NCBI GenBank assembly: GCA_947252645.1
Contig: CAMXWF010000011.1
Coordinates: 42,946 to 106,945, forward strand
Length of the DNA stretch: 64,000 nt
Direction: 5' to 3'
Source: an uncultured Bacteroidia bacterium
GTDB lineage: Bacteria; Bacteroidota; Bacteroidia; Bacteroidales; CAJPTX01
Shown here one piece after another: positions 45,075-53,669 of this stretch (position 1 is its first letter; each line of letters begins with the position of its first letter). The translations under genes and the position numbers were made by a program. The notes below the pieces were generated by a model. It ran no database searches. It saw nothing but the letters and a program-made list of their open reading frames with translations, and was not told where the DNA came from.

Positions 45075-46507
45075 TGTCCATTCGCGCGCGCATGCGCACA
45101 CCCCTCCTCTCGCTCCTACTCGGCCTCACCGTTGCCCTGGCTCAGGCCAACAACGAGGGTCCCGTCTACGTGGTCAAGATGCGAGACCAAGTAGACAAAA
45201 GCTCATGGATGCTGCTCCAACGGGGCTTCCAGGAAGCCCAGCAGGCCCAAGCCCAGCTCATCATCCTCTCCCTCAACACCTACGGGGGACAGCTCGACTT
45301 CGCCGATTCCATGCGCACCACCATCCTCAACAGCCGCATACCCGTCTGGGCCTTTGTCGACAATCAGGCTGCCTCAGCGGGCGCCCTCATCGCCTTGGCC
45401 TGCGATAGCATCTACATGCGCCCAGGGGCCAGCATGGGCGCAGCCACCGTGGTCACCATGGATGGCTCCGCCGCTCCCGATAAATACCAATCCTTCATGC
45501 GCAGCATGATGCGCAGCACGGCCCAAGCCAAAGGCAAAAAACACATCGTGCGCCCTGACGGCGCACGGCAAGAAGTCTACCGCCGCGACCCAAAGCTCGC
45601 TGAAAGCATGGTCGATCCCAATATCGCCATCCCGGGCATAATAGACTCCGGCCACATCCTCACCCTAACCTCCGAGGAGGCCGTACGGGTAGGCATGTGC
45701 GAGGGCATCCACGACAACGTAGCCAAAATCCTCGCCTCCTACAGCATGCAGGAGTGCAAGGTCAAAATCTTTGCACCCACCGGCATCGACCGCTTCAAAA
45801 GCTTCATGCTCTCCCCCATCGTCTCGGGCATCCTCATCATGCTCATCGTCGGCGGCCTCTATTTTGAGCTCCAAACGCCCGGTGTGGGCTTTCCGCTCGT
45901 GATAGCCATCCTGGCCGCTGTGGCCTTCTTCGTCCCGCTCTTCATCGAGGGCCTCGTCCAGCATATCGACATCATCCTATTCCTCGTAGGTATAGCCCTG
46001 ATTGTCATAGAAATATTCGCCATACCAGGCTTCGGCATCACGGGCATCCTAGGCATCATATGCGTGGTAGGGGGGCTAGCCCTCTCCTTGATCAATAATC
46101 AGCAAATCACCAACTGGCAGCCCGGAAGCCTCCAAGACGTACTAGCAGCCCTGGCCACCGTCATCGTTGCCCTGACCTTAGGCCTCATCGCTAGCATTGT
46201 CCTGGGGGGCATGCTCATCAGCTCACCGCGGGTTCCGGCCCTCGCCCTCCACAAAAACCTCACCCCGCAGGAAGGCTATCTGGGCGTTAGCCTACACGAC
46301 AGCGCGCTCGTGGGAAAAACCGGACGCTGCGAAACGGTCCTCCGCCCAAGCGGACGAGTCCGCATCGGCCAAGTCTCCTACGACGCCATCTCCAGTCGCG
46401 GCATGCTCCCCGCAGGCACTAGCGTCATCGTACAAAAAGTGGAAACCAACCAAATATACGTGGTCCCAGCCGATGATAGCACCATCCCCCCCAACGGCAA
46501 CGCATAG
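45071..46507 (+). CDS. NfeD-type membrane-bound ClpP-class serine protease
   Basis: A 478-residue membrane protease of the stomatin-operon-partner type. Signal peptide ends ALAQA. The ClpP-like domain spans about residues 25-240, with LSLNTYGGQLDFADSMR and the serine in VDNQAASAGALIALA. Four membrane helices follow at about 255-380, then a C-terminal NfeD OB-fold domain (GYLGVSLHDSALVGKTGRCE). The ATG at 45071 overlaps the corA stop (ATGA). Partner stomatin genes are not in the window. Family members are linked with membrane-protein quality control; the substrate is unknown here. Confidence 0.85.
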   Translation: MMSIRARMRTPLLSLLLGLTVALAQANNEGPVYVVKMRDQVDKSSWMLLQRGFQEAQQAQAQLIILSLNTYGGQLDFADSMRTTILNSRIPVWAFVDNQAASAGALIALACDSIYMRPGASMGAATVVTMDGSAAPDKYQSFMRSMMRSTAQAKGKKHIVRPDGARQEVYRRDPKLAESMVDPNIAIPGIIDSGHILTLTSEEAVRVGMCEGIHDNVAKILASYSMQECKVKIFAPTGIDRFKSFMLSPIVSGILIMLIVGGLYFELQTPGVGFPLVIAILAAVAFFVPLFIEGLVQHIDIILFLVGIALIVIEIFAIPGFGITGILGIICVVGGLALSLINNQQITNWQPGSLQDVLAALATVIVALTLGLIASIVLGGMLISSPRVPALALHKNLTPQEGYLGVSLHDSALVGKTGRCETVLRPSGRVRIGQVSYDAISSRGMLPAGTSVIVQKVETNQIYVVPADDSTIPPNGNA

Positions 46508-46557
46508 CAAAAACATGCCCCTGGCGCACCGACTCGATACGTACAAAGAATTTGGCC

Positions 46558-46565
46558 TACCTTCG
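46558..46565 (+). promoter_or_regulatory. Variant -7 box (TACCTTCG) before rfbC
   Basis: Differs from TAnnTTTG at one position (C for T) and lies 42 bases before the rfbC ATG, after the NfeD-type gene stop. A similar variant (TAACTTCG) lies on the minus strand at 61053-61060 upstream of the carbonic-anhydrase-like gene. Tentative. Confidence 0.35.
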
Positions 46566-46607
46566 CGGAGTCGCCACTAGGGCCGCACATCGATACCTGT
46601 TGGAACA

Positions 46608-47192
46608 ATGAGCCTAAACGTCGAGCAAACCGACATCCCGGGCGTCCTGATTCTCCATCCCAAAATCTTTGGCGATAGCAGGGGGTACTTCTTCCAATCC
46701 TACCAGCAAGCACAATACGCCACTGCGCTGCAGGCCACGCAATTTGTCCAAGACAACGAGTCCCGCTCCTCGGCCGGCGTGCTGCGAGGCCTCCACTTCC
46801 AACGGGCGCCCTACGCCCAAGCCAAGCTGGTGCGGGTAGTCGTGGGCTGTGTCCTCGACGTAGCCGTAGACATTCGCTGGGGAAGCCCAACCTATGGGCA
46901 ACACGTGGCCGTGGAACTCTCCGCCGAGAATAAAAGGCAATTCTTCATCCCTAGGGGCTTTGCCCACGGCTTCCAGGTGCTGAGCGACACGGCCATTTTC
47001 CAGTACAAATGCGACAACTACTACCACCCAGAAGCTGAGGGCGGCATCCTCTGGAACGACCCCACCCTCGCGCTCCCCTGGCGCACGCTTAGCAGCCCAC
47101 CGCAGCTCTCCGAAAAAGATCAACTCCACCCCACCCTGGCCGCGCTGGAGGCCTCTGAGCAAATACAGCAACTCTTTCCGTACAACCACTAG
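46608..47192 (+). CDS. rfbC: dTDP-4-dehydrorhamnose 3,5-epimerase
   Basis: Epimerises dTDP-4-keto-6-deoxyglucose at C3 and C5 in dTDP-L-rhamnose synthesis. The cupin signatures GDSRGYFFQSYQQAQY, SSAGVLRGLHFQ (catalytic histidine) and RQFFIPRGFAHGFQVLS occur in order, with the tyrosine in YKCDNYYHPEAEGG. Length 194 is typical. It is followed after 33 bases by rfbB. The nucleotidyl-transferase (rfbA) and reductase (rfbD) are not in the window, so the set is completed elsewhere. Confidence 0.95.
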   Translation: MSLNVEQTDIPGVLILHPKIFGDSRGYFFQSYQQAQYATALQATQFVQDNESRSSAGVLRGLHFQRAPYAQAKLVRVVVGCVLDVAVDIRWGSPTYGQHVAVELSAENKRQFFIPRGFAHGFQVLSDTAIFQYKCDNYYHPEAEGGILWNDPTLALPWRTLSSPPQLSEKDQLHPTLAALEASEQIQQLFPYNH

Positions 47193-47225
47193 CCACCTCA
47201 CCAGCACCCAGGCCACACATACCCT

Positions 47226-48290
47226 ATGGAATACGCTCGTCACATCCTCATCACGGGTGGTGCCGGCTTCATCGGAAGCCACGTCGTCAGACGCTTCGTC
47301 GAGCAGCACCCCGACTTCCAGGTCATCAACCTCGATGCCCTCACCTACGCGGGCAACCTGGCCAACCTCACCGACCTGGAGTCTGCCCCCAATTACTGCT
47401 TCATCAAGGGCAATGTCTGCGACACCGCGCTGCTCAAGCAGCTCTTTGAGAACTACCTCATCGATGGAGTCATCCACCTCGCGGCCGAAAGCCACGTCGA
47501 CCGCTCCATCCACGAGCCGTTCGCCTTCGAAAAAACCAACGTCCTCGGCACACTCACGCTCCTCGAAGCCGCCCGACAAGCCTGGGGCGCCAACTTCGCC
47601 GGCAAGCGATTCCTCAACGTCTCCACCGATGAGGTCTACGGCTCCCTACAGCCCGGGCAGCCCGCCTTCAAGGAGTCCAACAGGTATCAGCCTCACTCCC
47701 CCTACGCCGCCAGCAAGGCCTGCGCCGACCACTTCGCACGCGCCTACCACGACACCTACGGGCTCCCCCTCATCGTCACCAACTGCTCCAACAACTACGG
47801 GCCAAACCAATTCCCCGAAAAACTCATCCCGCTCACCATCAACAATATCCTCCACAACCGCAACATCCCAGTCTACGGCACTGGCCAAAACGTTCGCGAC
47901 TGGCTCTTCGTGACTGACCACGCCGCCGCGCTCGAAAAAGCATTCCTACAAGGCGTGGACGGCGAAACATACAACATCGGCGGCAGCAGCGAAAGGCGTA
48001 ATATTGAGATCGTCGAGTTCCTCATCAAGCTAGTTGACAACGCGCTCGGGCGGCCTGTGGGTGCTTCTAAATCCCTCATCTCCTACGTCACCGACCGCGC
48101 CGGCCACGATCTACGCTATGCCATCGACTCCTCCAAAATCCAGGAACACCTCGGCTGGAAACCACAGGTAGACTTTGAGCAGGGCATGGCCCTGACCGTC
48201 CAATGGTATCTCGACAACCAACCCTGGCTCGACAACGTCACCTCCGGCGCCTACGTCCAGTACTACGACCTAATGTACAAGGGACGCTAG
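47226..48290 (+). CDS. rfbB: dTDP-glucose 4,6-dehydratase
   Basis: NAD-dependent enzyme converting dTDP-glucose to dTDP-4-keto-6-deoxyglucose. Extended short-chain dehydrogenase motifs: ILITGGAGFIGSHVVRRF near residues 7-24, STDEVYG near 134-140, the catalytic YAASK near 160-164, and NCSNNYGPNQFPEKLIP. The 354-residue length fits. It operates with rfbC immediately upstream and probably supplies rhamnose-type sugars to the surface polysaccharide assembled with the downstream polymerase gene. Codon use is strongly C-ending, as in corA and the NfeD-type gene. Confidence 0.96.
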   Translation: MEYARHILITGGAGFIGSHVVRRFVEQHPDFQVINLDALTYAGNLANLTDLESAPNYCFIKGNVCDTALLKQLFENYLIDGVIHLAAESHVDRSIHEPFAFEKTNVLGTLTLLEAARQAWGANFAGKRFLNVSTDEVYGSLQPGQPAFKESNRYQPHSPYAASKACADHFARAYHDTYGLPLIVTNCSNNYGPNQFPEKLIPLTINNILHNRNIPVYGTGQNVRDWLFVTDHAAALEKAFLQGVDGETYNIGGSSERRNIEIVEFLIKLVDNALGRPVGASKSLISYVTDRAGHDLRYAIDSSKIQEHLGWKPQVDFEQGMALTVQWYLDNQPWLDNVTSGAYVQYYDLMYKGR

Positions 48291-48337
48291 CCCATCGCTG
48301 AGTCTAAAAGAGCCCTCGGGCATTTAATCCCCTGCAA

Positions 48338-49705
48338 GTGACAGCTCTCATAGTCGCCTTCTTGGCGATCTTGCTCTTGACCTTCTGGGCTACCAGAACT
48401 TGGTGCTTAGTCAGAGTCTTCAATCTGATTTTCGCCACCTCCAGCATCCTGGCCATCATCGCCTTTTGCCGGGAAACCGCTGCCATTGGTAAAGGAATGT
48501 GGTATAGCGTCGCGGTCATGCTATGTCTATTGCTACCTGCTATATTCTCGAAGTTCTTTAGCATACGAAAGCCAAGCCTCCCGCTAGCCGACCACGGCAT
48601 CTACTGTAATAGGCTCGTTTTCAACAAGCGTATCCTTTGGGGCATCTTGCTATTATCGGTAGGACTAGGGTTCGTCTATCCAATTGTCCGACTGCAAGAA
48701 GCCGGCTTCTCCTTTTCGTCACTATTCTATACTAAACTCACCACTATCTCAGAATCTGTCTACAACCAAAGCTTGCTAGGGCAGAATCCTGGTGCTGGGT
48801 GGCACTCTGCCCCTTTCCTATCCTTCCTCTATCTTGCGCCCTTGGTGGGCGGATTGCTTGCGGTATCTTCTAGGTATAAGTGGGCGGCGGTAATCCTTGC
48901 CATACTTCCCACCATCTTCGCCTTGGTGGTTACCTCGTCTAAGTCTTTCGTCATCCTTTCTGGCTTCCTCGTTTGCTCGAGTGCAGCTTCTGCATACTTC
49001 CTCGCCGGGGGCAGAGTACACGTAACTCTAGCACTATGCGCAAAGACTCTACTCCTAGCGGTAGGTGCGCTTTTATTCTTTTTATTGGGCTTCCAACTTC
49101 GCTATAGTGGTAGCAGCACCAGAGGAAGCCTCAATTGGCAATCGAGGACTATACTCATCTATTCACTTGGGGGCTACATGGGGTTCGATGCATGGTACTC
49201 CGCCCAGTCCAATCTCAACAATTTCAACTTGAGTGGCATGGCAACTTTTACTGCTATTCCACACCTCCTCGGATATCCAAGAAATAGTGGTGTATATAGT
49301 GATTATACCCCACTCGAAGCGGGCGCACTAAGGCATGTTCATACTAGAACCTACTGGCGATGCACCTACGATGATGATATCTATCTTGGGAGCAGACTAC
49401 GAGAAACAAACATCTACACCAGCCTACGAGGCCTTGTCCTCGATTTCGGAATCTGCGGTACCCTCCTCCTGGCGCTCTGCGCAGGTGCACTCGACAAGGT
49501 GCTCTTCTCCCCTAAGCGGCTTGCACCGCTCGGCCGCCGCCTGTCCATCACCTCGATCTGGCTCGCCACATGCGGCAACCTCTTTGCACTCTATAGCTGG
49601 ATCATCTCACCCTTCATCTATTCTTCAGTTCTCGCCGCACTCCTCCTATACCTGGTCGTGCTTTTCGTGGCGCGCAGGCGAAACATCTCTGTAGCTGACC
49701 ACTAG
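48338..49705 (+). CDS. Wzy-like O-antigen polymerase
   Basis: Inner-membrane protein of 455 residues with about ten to twelve hydrophobic segments over the whole length and a large periplasmic loop around residues 290-360 (SGMATFTAIPHLLGYP to LRETNIYTSLRG). This is the layout of O-antigen repeat-unit polymerases, which join lipid-linked glycan repeats. Family assignment rests on topology and a few short motifs, so a related transporter is possible. The start is a GTG at 48338 with no strong ribosome-binding site. It is more AT-rich than rfbB, consistent with the diversity of polysaccharide loci. Position directly after rfbB supports a role in the same glycan. Confidence 0.72.
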   Translation: MTALIVAFLAILLLTFWATRTWCLVRVFNLIFATSSILAIIAFCRETAAIGKGMWYSVAVMLCLLLPAIFSKFFSIRKPSLPLADHGIYCNRLVFNKRILWGILLLSVGLGFVYPIVRLQEAGFSFSSLFYTKLTTISESVYNQSLLGQNPGAGWHSAPFLSFLYLAPLVGGLLAVSSRYKWAAVILAILPTIFALVVTSSKSFVILSGFLVCSSAASAYFLAGGRVHVTLALCAKTLLLAVGALLFFLLGFQLRYSGSSTRGSLNWQSRTILIYSLGGYMGFDAWYSAQSNLNNFNLSGMATFTAIPHLLGYPRNSGVYSDYTPLEAGALRHVHTRTYWRCTYDDDIYLGSRLRETNIYTSLRGLVLDFGICGTLLLALCAGALDKVLFSPKRLAPLGRRLSITSIWLATCGNLFALYSWIISPFIYSSVLAALLLYLVVLFVARRRNISVADH

Positions 49706-49764
49706 GGATATTACCCACCTCACGCCACACACAGAGGCATACCAAGGGCTGCACCCACGGGATT

Positions 49765-51054
49765 CTAAACCCCATCCACCGCCCACTCCTCCCAGAATCC
49801 TGGGTACGATTTGCCCACCGCCTCCCAGCCCTGAAGCCTGTTCGGGCTACCGCAGACCAAGGAGACGCAGGCCATGGCCATGGCCACCCGATGGTCGTCG
49901 TGGCTCGAGAACATCGCCCCTCCCTTCAGCCCACTATGCCCCTCCACCGTTAGCGTATCGCCATCCACCGTCACCCCCACACCCAGCTTGCCCAGCTCCC
50001 CAGCCAGCACCGCCCCACGATCGCTCTCCTTGCTCGCCAGCTTGCTGGCCCCATGGATGGCACTGCATCCCTCTATCGCGCTTCCCAAAGCCACCAGCGG
50101 TGGAATGAGATCGGGACACGCACTGCAGTCAAACTCAAAGGGACGCAACTCCTCCAGATGGCCAGAGACCTCCAGCGCGCCCCCCTGCCAGCACCACCGA
50201 ACTCCTGGCCACGTAGACACCTGCGCAATGGCCGCATCGGGCTGCAGGCTCGTGCGCGACAAACCAAAAAGTCGTATTCGCCCCCCCATGAGCGCACCTA
50301 CAATCAAAAAGGCCGCAGCGCTCCAATCCCCCTCCACTGTATAGCGTGCGGGCGTATAGCTACTCCCAGGCAAAAGCTCCAGGCGCCCACCTATGTCCAC
50401 CCCATAGCGCACCCCAAAAGCCGCAAGCGTCCGAAGCGTCATGGCCAAGTAGCCCCAGTTCGGGTAGGGGCGCATGGAGCTGACCGCAAAGCGAGCTTGC
50501 GCATGGCGCACTAGCAGCGGCCCTGCCATCAATAAACCCGAAAGGGGCTGCGAACTCTTGAACTCCGGCAGCTCCAAATGGATTCCACGCTGCACAACCC
50601 CACCGGTGCGTAAAGGAAGGCACCCACTACTCGTGGTGACTGCCGCGCCAAGCAGCTCCAAAAGCTGCGCCGTCTCCCCCACCGGGCGATGCAGCAGCGA
50701 GCCGCATCCCGTCACCACGACCTCCCTCCCCATGGCTGACAGTATGAGGGGCAATACCCGAGCCAAGAAACCACTCTCACCACACGACACTTCACCCTGT
50801 CGCTTCCACGGCTTGGCCAAAACAGTCAAACCATCCGCACGATGGACCACCTCCACCCCCACCGATGCCAGGAAAGCCTCCAGGGCTCGCTGGTCTGCGC
50901 ACTGGCTAGCATGGCGTATCCGAGAGGCAGCTCCAACTGCACCCTGTGCCAAACTGGCAGCCAACGTAGCTCGGAGGGAATCGCTCTTGGAGGGCGGCAC
51001 CCGTACAACCCCGCGCAATCTCCCCGCGGGAAGCACTATCTCATCTCGTTCCAT
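49765..51054 (-). CDS. aroA: 3-phosphoshikimate 1-carboxyvinyltransferase (EPSP synthase)
   Basis: Transfers enolpyruvyl from PEP to shikimate 3-phosphate. The N-terminal motif RVPPSKSDSLRATLAASL (residues 18-35) holds the catalytic lysine. CGESGFLARVLPLILSAMG is a variant of the usual NAGT region, then EGDWSAAAFLIVGAL and SHDDHRVAMAMACVSL, both Bacteroidota-type. Length 429 is normal. It is the last gene of the minus-strand aro operon, 30 bases after aroE. The stop faces the Wzy-like gene across 59 bases. Confidence 0.93.
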   Translation of the reverse strand: MERDEIVLPAGRLRGVVRVPPSKSDSLRATLAASLAQGAVGAASRIRHASQCADQRALEAFLASVGVEVVHRADGLTVLAKPWKRQGEVSCGESGFLARVLPLILSAMGREVVVTGCGSLLHRPVGETAQLLELLGAAVTTSSGCLPLRTGGVVQRGIHLELPEFKSSQPLSGLLMAGPLLVRHAQARFAVSSMRPYPNWGYLAMTLRTLAAFGVRYGVDIGGRLELLPGSSYTPARYTVEGDWSAAAFLIVGALMGGRIRLFGLSRTSLQPDAAIAQVSTWPGVRWCWQGGALEVSGHLEELRPFEFDCSACPDLIPPLVALGSAIEGCSAIHGASKLASKESDRGAVLAGELGKLGVGVTVDGDTLTVEGHSGLKGGAMFSSHDDHRVAMAMACVSLVCGSPNRLQGWEAVGKSYPGFWEEWAVDGV

Positions 51055-51084
51055 AGGGTAGTGCAGACAAAACCAGCCTTACAC

Positions 51085-51882
51085 CTACTGTTGCGCAAGC
51101 CCTCGCAGCTGGGCAATAAGAGCTGCGTGGTCTACCTGCGCCGCCGACTCACTTCCGAAAAGCGCACGGAAAAACGCCAAAGCCTGAAAATAGAGCCACT
51201 CAAGCCCACCTACACGAGCCAGGCCATATTCCTGAGCCAGGGACTCGAGGGGCGAGTGCGCGTAAACGCTATCGAATATCAGCCCAACCCGAGACCAAGC
51301 AAGGCGCGGCACCTCCGAGCCCGCAGGCAATGTGCTACACACCAAGCAGCCCGTCTCCAGTCGAGCAGGAAGCCCCAGATGCGCCATCGTGGGGGCTATG
51401 CGGGCAATAAGAGCAGCGGCATGGGCCTCTGTGCGATTGACCACCCACACCCTAGCCCCCGCGGCCGTCAAGCGATAGAGCAAGGCTGATGCCGCACCGC
51501 CCGCCCCCAAGAGTAGCACCTGTCGCCCACGCACATCGATCCCCAAGTGCTCCATGGCCTGCGCTATGCCTACCACATCAAAATTATCCCCATGCAGCCC
51601 ACCACCACGCATTCTGACAACAGCATTCACGGCGCCAAGACTTCCCGCCACCGGCGACAGACTATCCATCTGCGCCACGTAAACCCTCTTGAGCGGCGAC
51701 GTCAAGTTGAGCCCCACCAGCCCATATTCCGAAAACAGCTGCACGAGGGCGCGACTACCATCCTCCTCTATCCTCGTATACTCTCCCGCAATGCCCAGCT
51801 GCGCAAACAGCCTGGAAAAAATGTAGGGGCTAAGACTATGCCCTATCGGCGCCCCCGCCACGGCCAGCCTTATGGACTCCAT
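51085..51882 (-). CDS. aroE: Shikimate dehydrogenase
   Basis: NADPH-dependent reduction of 3-dehydroshikimate to shikimate. Start at the ATG at 51882 (MESIRLAVAGAPIGHSLSP); a GTG two codons upstream is also open. Signatures: PIGHSLSPYIF near residues 12-22, the catalytic lysine in LNLTSPLKRVYVA near 58-70, GDNFDVVGI near 98-106, and the cofactor site LLLGAGGAASALLY followed by VVNRTEAHAAAL. Length 265 is typical. It follows aroD by 22 bases in the aro operon. Confidence 0.94.
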   Translation of the reverse strand: MESIRLAVAGAPIGHSLSPYIFSRLFAQLGIAGEYTRIEEDGSRALVQLFSEYGLVGLNLTSPLKRVYVAQMDSLSPVAGSLGAVNAVVRMRGGGLHGDNFDVVGIAQAMEHLGIDVRGRQVLLLGAGGAASALLYRLTAAGARVWVVNRTEAHAAALIARIAPTMAHLGLPARLETGCLVCSTLPAGSEVPRLAWSRVGLIFDSVYAHSPLESLAQEYGLARVGGLEWLYFQALAFFRALFGSESAAQVDHAALIAQLRGLAQQ

Positions 51883-51904
51883 CTGCACAACGTAACTGGA
51901 AAAC

Positions 51905-52624
51905 TTATGCCCCTACCCCTCGCCGCGCGGAGTCGCTGTCTCCTTGACCCCGCGTGGCCACGAGATATTCCTGTAGGGAAAGCTGACCTGGCGCCGTAGG
52001 CCGACCAAGGTGAACATAGGAGAAGGGCGCCCCGTGCTCCACGCACTCTACCCGCGTGCGTTGCCCCGCCAGCCCCATGCCCAGGAAAATCATACCCGCA
52101 TAGTGACGCTGAAAATCTATTATCTCCTGGCACTGCTGCGCATCGCTACAGGGGAAAACAACCTTCCCCCACGCCGCGCCAAGCTGCCAGCTCATAGCCA
52201 CCAAGTTGGATACCCGCTGCGGCGCGTACTCGGCAAAGTGCTTAGAGGCTATCAGACGTACTGACGCAGGTATGCGCAGCGCCCGATGGATAGGGCACGC
52301 AGAACTTTTATCCACCTTCAAATGCGCCAAAACGGATATGTCCAAATCTAAAATACTAAACCCCATGGCCAGGAGAGGATCAACAACCCGGTGGAAATTA
52401 GCCAGAAAGGTCCCCTCATCGCCCACCAGCAACTCCTTATAGGCCACTACGCCCTGGGGCACACCGCGCAGCGCAGCCCTCACCTCTGCCCCCTTGGCCC
52501 CAGGGTCCGCCATTAGCTCGGGACTCAAATCCAGCCGCAGCTCCCAGTAGCGTGCGTATGGCGCGCAATCTGGGATGCGCGCAATCTGCGCCTCACCCAC
52601 GCTGATGCAGGGCTCGCACTTCAC
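51905..52624 (-). CDS. aroD: 3-dehydroquinate dehydratase, type I
   Basis: Dehydrates 3-dehydroquinate through a Schiff-base lysine. Evidence for the type-I class: WELRLDLSPELM near residues 27-38, SVRLIASKHFAEY near 120-132 (position of the active-site histidine), GAAWGKVVFPCSDAQQC near 149-165 (Schiff-base lysine), and the C-terminal PFSYVHLGRPTAPGQLSL. Length 239. The start is a GTG overlapping the aroB stop as GTGA. Motifs are less conserved than in enterobacterial AroD, so the call rests on their order and on gene context. Confidence 0.88.
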   Translation of the reverse strand: MKCEPCISVGEAQIARIPDCAPYARYWELRLDLSPELMADPGAKGAEVRAALRGVPQGVVAYKELLVGDEGTFLANFHRVVDPLLAMGFSILDLDISVLAHLKVDKSSACPIHRALRIPASVRLIASKHFAEYAPQRVSNLVAMSWQLGAAWGKVVFPCSDAQQCQEIIDFQRHYAGMIFLGMGLAGQRTRVECVEHGAPFSYVHLGRPTAPGQLSLQEYLVATRGQGDSDSARRGVGA

Positions 52625-53658
52625 GCCTCGAGCTGGCTAACATACGCCCGAAGCTGCTCGCGGCTGATAGGAACTACGACCGTCTCCCCCACACGCTTTG
52701 GGAATATGAAGTTGATGTGCTCGTCCTCACGCTTCTTGTCGCGCTCCACGGTGTCGAGCACTACCCACTTGAGCACCTTGGTCTCCGTGGGCAGGTGGTA
52801 GGCCGCCAAAATCTGCAGCAACGCCTGGAGCGTATCTTCTTGGCAAAGCCCCAGGTGCACGGCAAACTTGGTGGCAAACACCATCCCGATGGCCACGGCG
52901 TAGCCGTGGTGTATTCCCGTGATGGCCTCTACCGCATGCCCCCACGTATGCCCGAAATTGAGCTTACGGCGCTCGTCGTGATCGAACTCATCGGCCTCGA
53001 TGAACTTCTTCTTCATCTTGATGCACCAGGCAATGAGCGGATCGAGCACCGCGTGGTCCACCTGGAGCACCTGCTCGGCGTGCGAGAGCATATAGTCAAA
53101 TTGCGCCCTATCGTCGATGATAGTGTCCTTGATCATCTCCGAGGCCCCCCCCGAACGCTCCTCCGACGAGAGCGTGCCCAGGAAACCATGGTCGCAAAAT
53201 ATGAACTCTGGCTGGTACACCGTGCCGATCACATTCTTGAACCCATCCAGATTGAGCGCATTCTTCCCCCCTATGGCCGCATCCACCTGCGACAGCAACG
53301 TGGTAGGCACCAGGCCCAGGCGGATGCCGCGCAGGTACGTACAGGCCACGAAGCCCGCCAGATCCGTCACCACGCCCCCGCCTATGCCTAGCAGAAAGGC
53401 ATTCCGATCGGCGTGCCCATCCTCTAGCCAACGATACACGCTCGTGGCCACGCGTAGGCTCTTGCTGTAGTCGCCCGGCACCACCTGGAAGATGGGCTGC
53501 CCAGGGAAAAGCTCCCTAACGCGTGGGTAGAGATTGCGATCGGTGAGAATAAACACCTCCTGGGCCGTAAGAATTTGCCCAATGTCCTCCACGTGGCCCC
53601 CCACGTAGATCTTGGCATCGCGCAGCGTGCCATGGATTGTTATCGTTTCCATTGCCAT
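52621..53658 (-). CDS. aroB: 3-dehydroquinate synthase
   Basis: NAD and metal-dependent cyclisation of DAHP to 3-dehydroquinate. Start at the ATG at 53658 (MAMETITIHGTLRDAK), 11 bases after gldB; the longer frame runs into gldB. Signatures: IGGGVVTDLAGFVACTYLRG near residues 93-112, VPTTLLSQVDAAIGGKNALN near 117-136, and metal ligands in EADEFDHDERRKLNFGHTWG near 222-241. Length 345 is typical. It overlaps aroD by four bases. Confidence 0.96.
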   Translation of the reverse strand: MAMETITIHGTLRDAKIYVGGHVEDIGQILTAQEVFILTDRNLYPRVRELFPGQPIFQVVPGDYSKSLRVATSVYRWLEDGHADRNAFLLGIGGGVVTDLAGFVACTYLRGIRLGLVPTTLLSQVDAAIGGKNALNLDGFKNVIGTVYQPEFIFCDHGFLGTLSSEERSGGASEMIKDTIIDDRAQFDYMLSHAEQVLQVDHAVLDPLIAWCIKMKKKFIEADEFDHDERRKLNFGHTWGHAVEAITGIHHGYAVAIGMVFATKFAVHLGLCQEDTLQALLQILAAYHLPTETKVLKWVVLDTVERDKKREDEHINFIFPKRVGETVVVPISREQLRAYVSQLEA

Positions 53659-53669
53659 TGTCGATATGA

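Noticed and set aside
46614..47579. A 321-codon minus-strand frame across rfbC and rfbB
   Set aside because: Overlaps two well-recognised genes in full and has no protein features.
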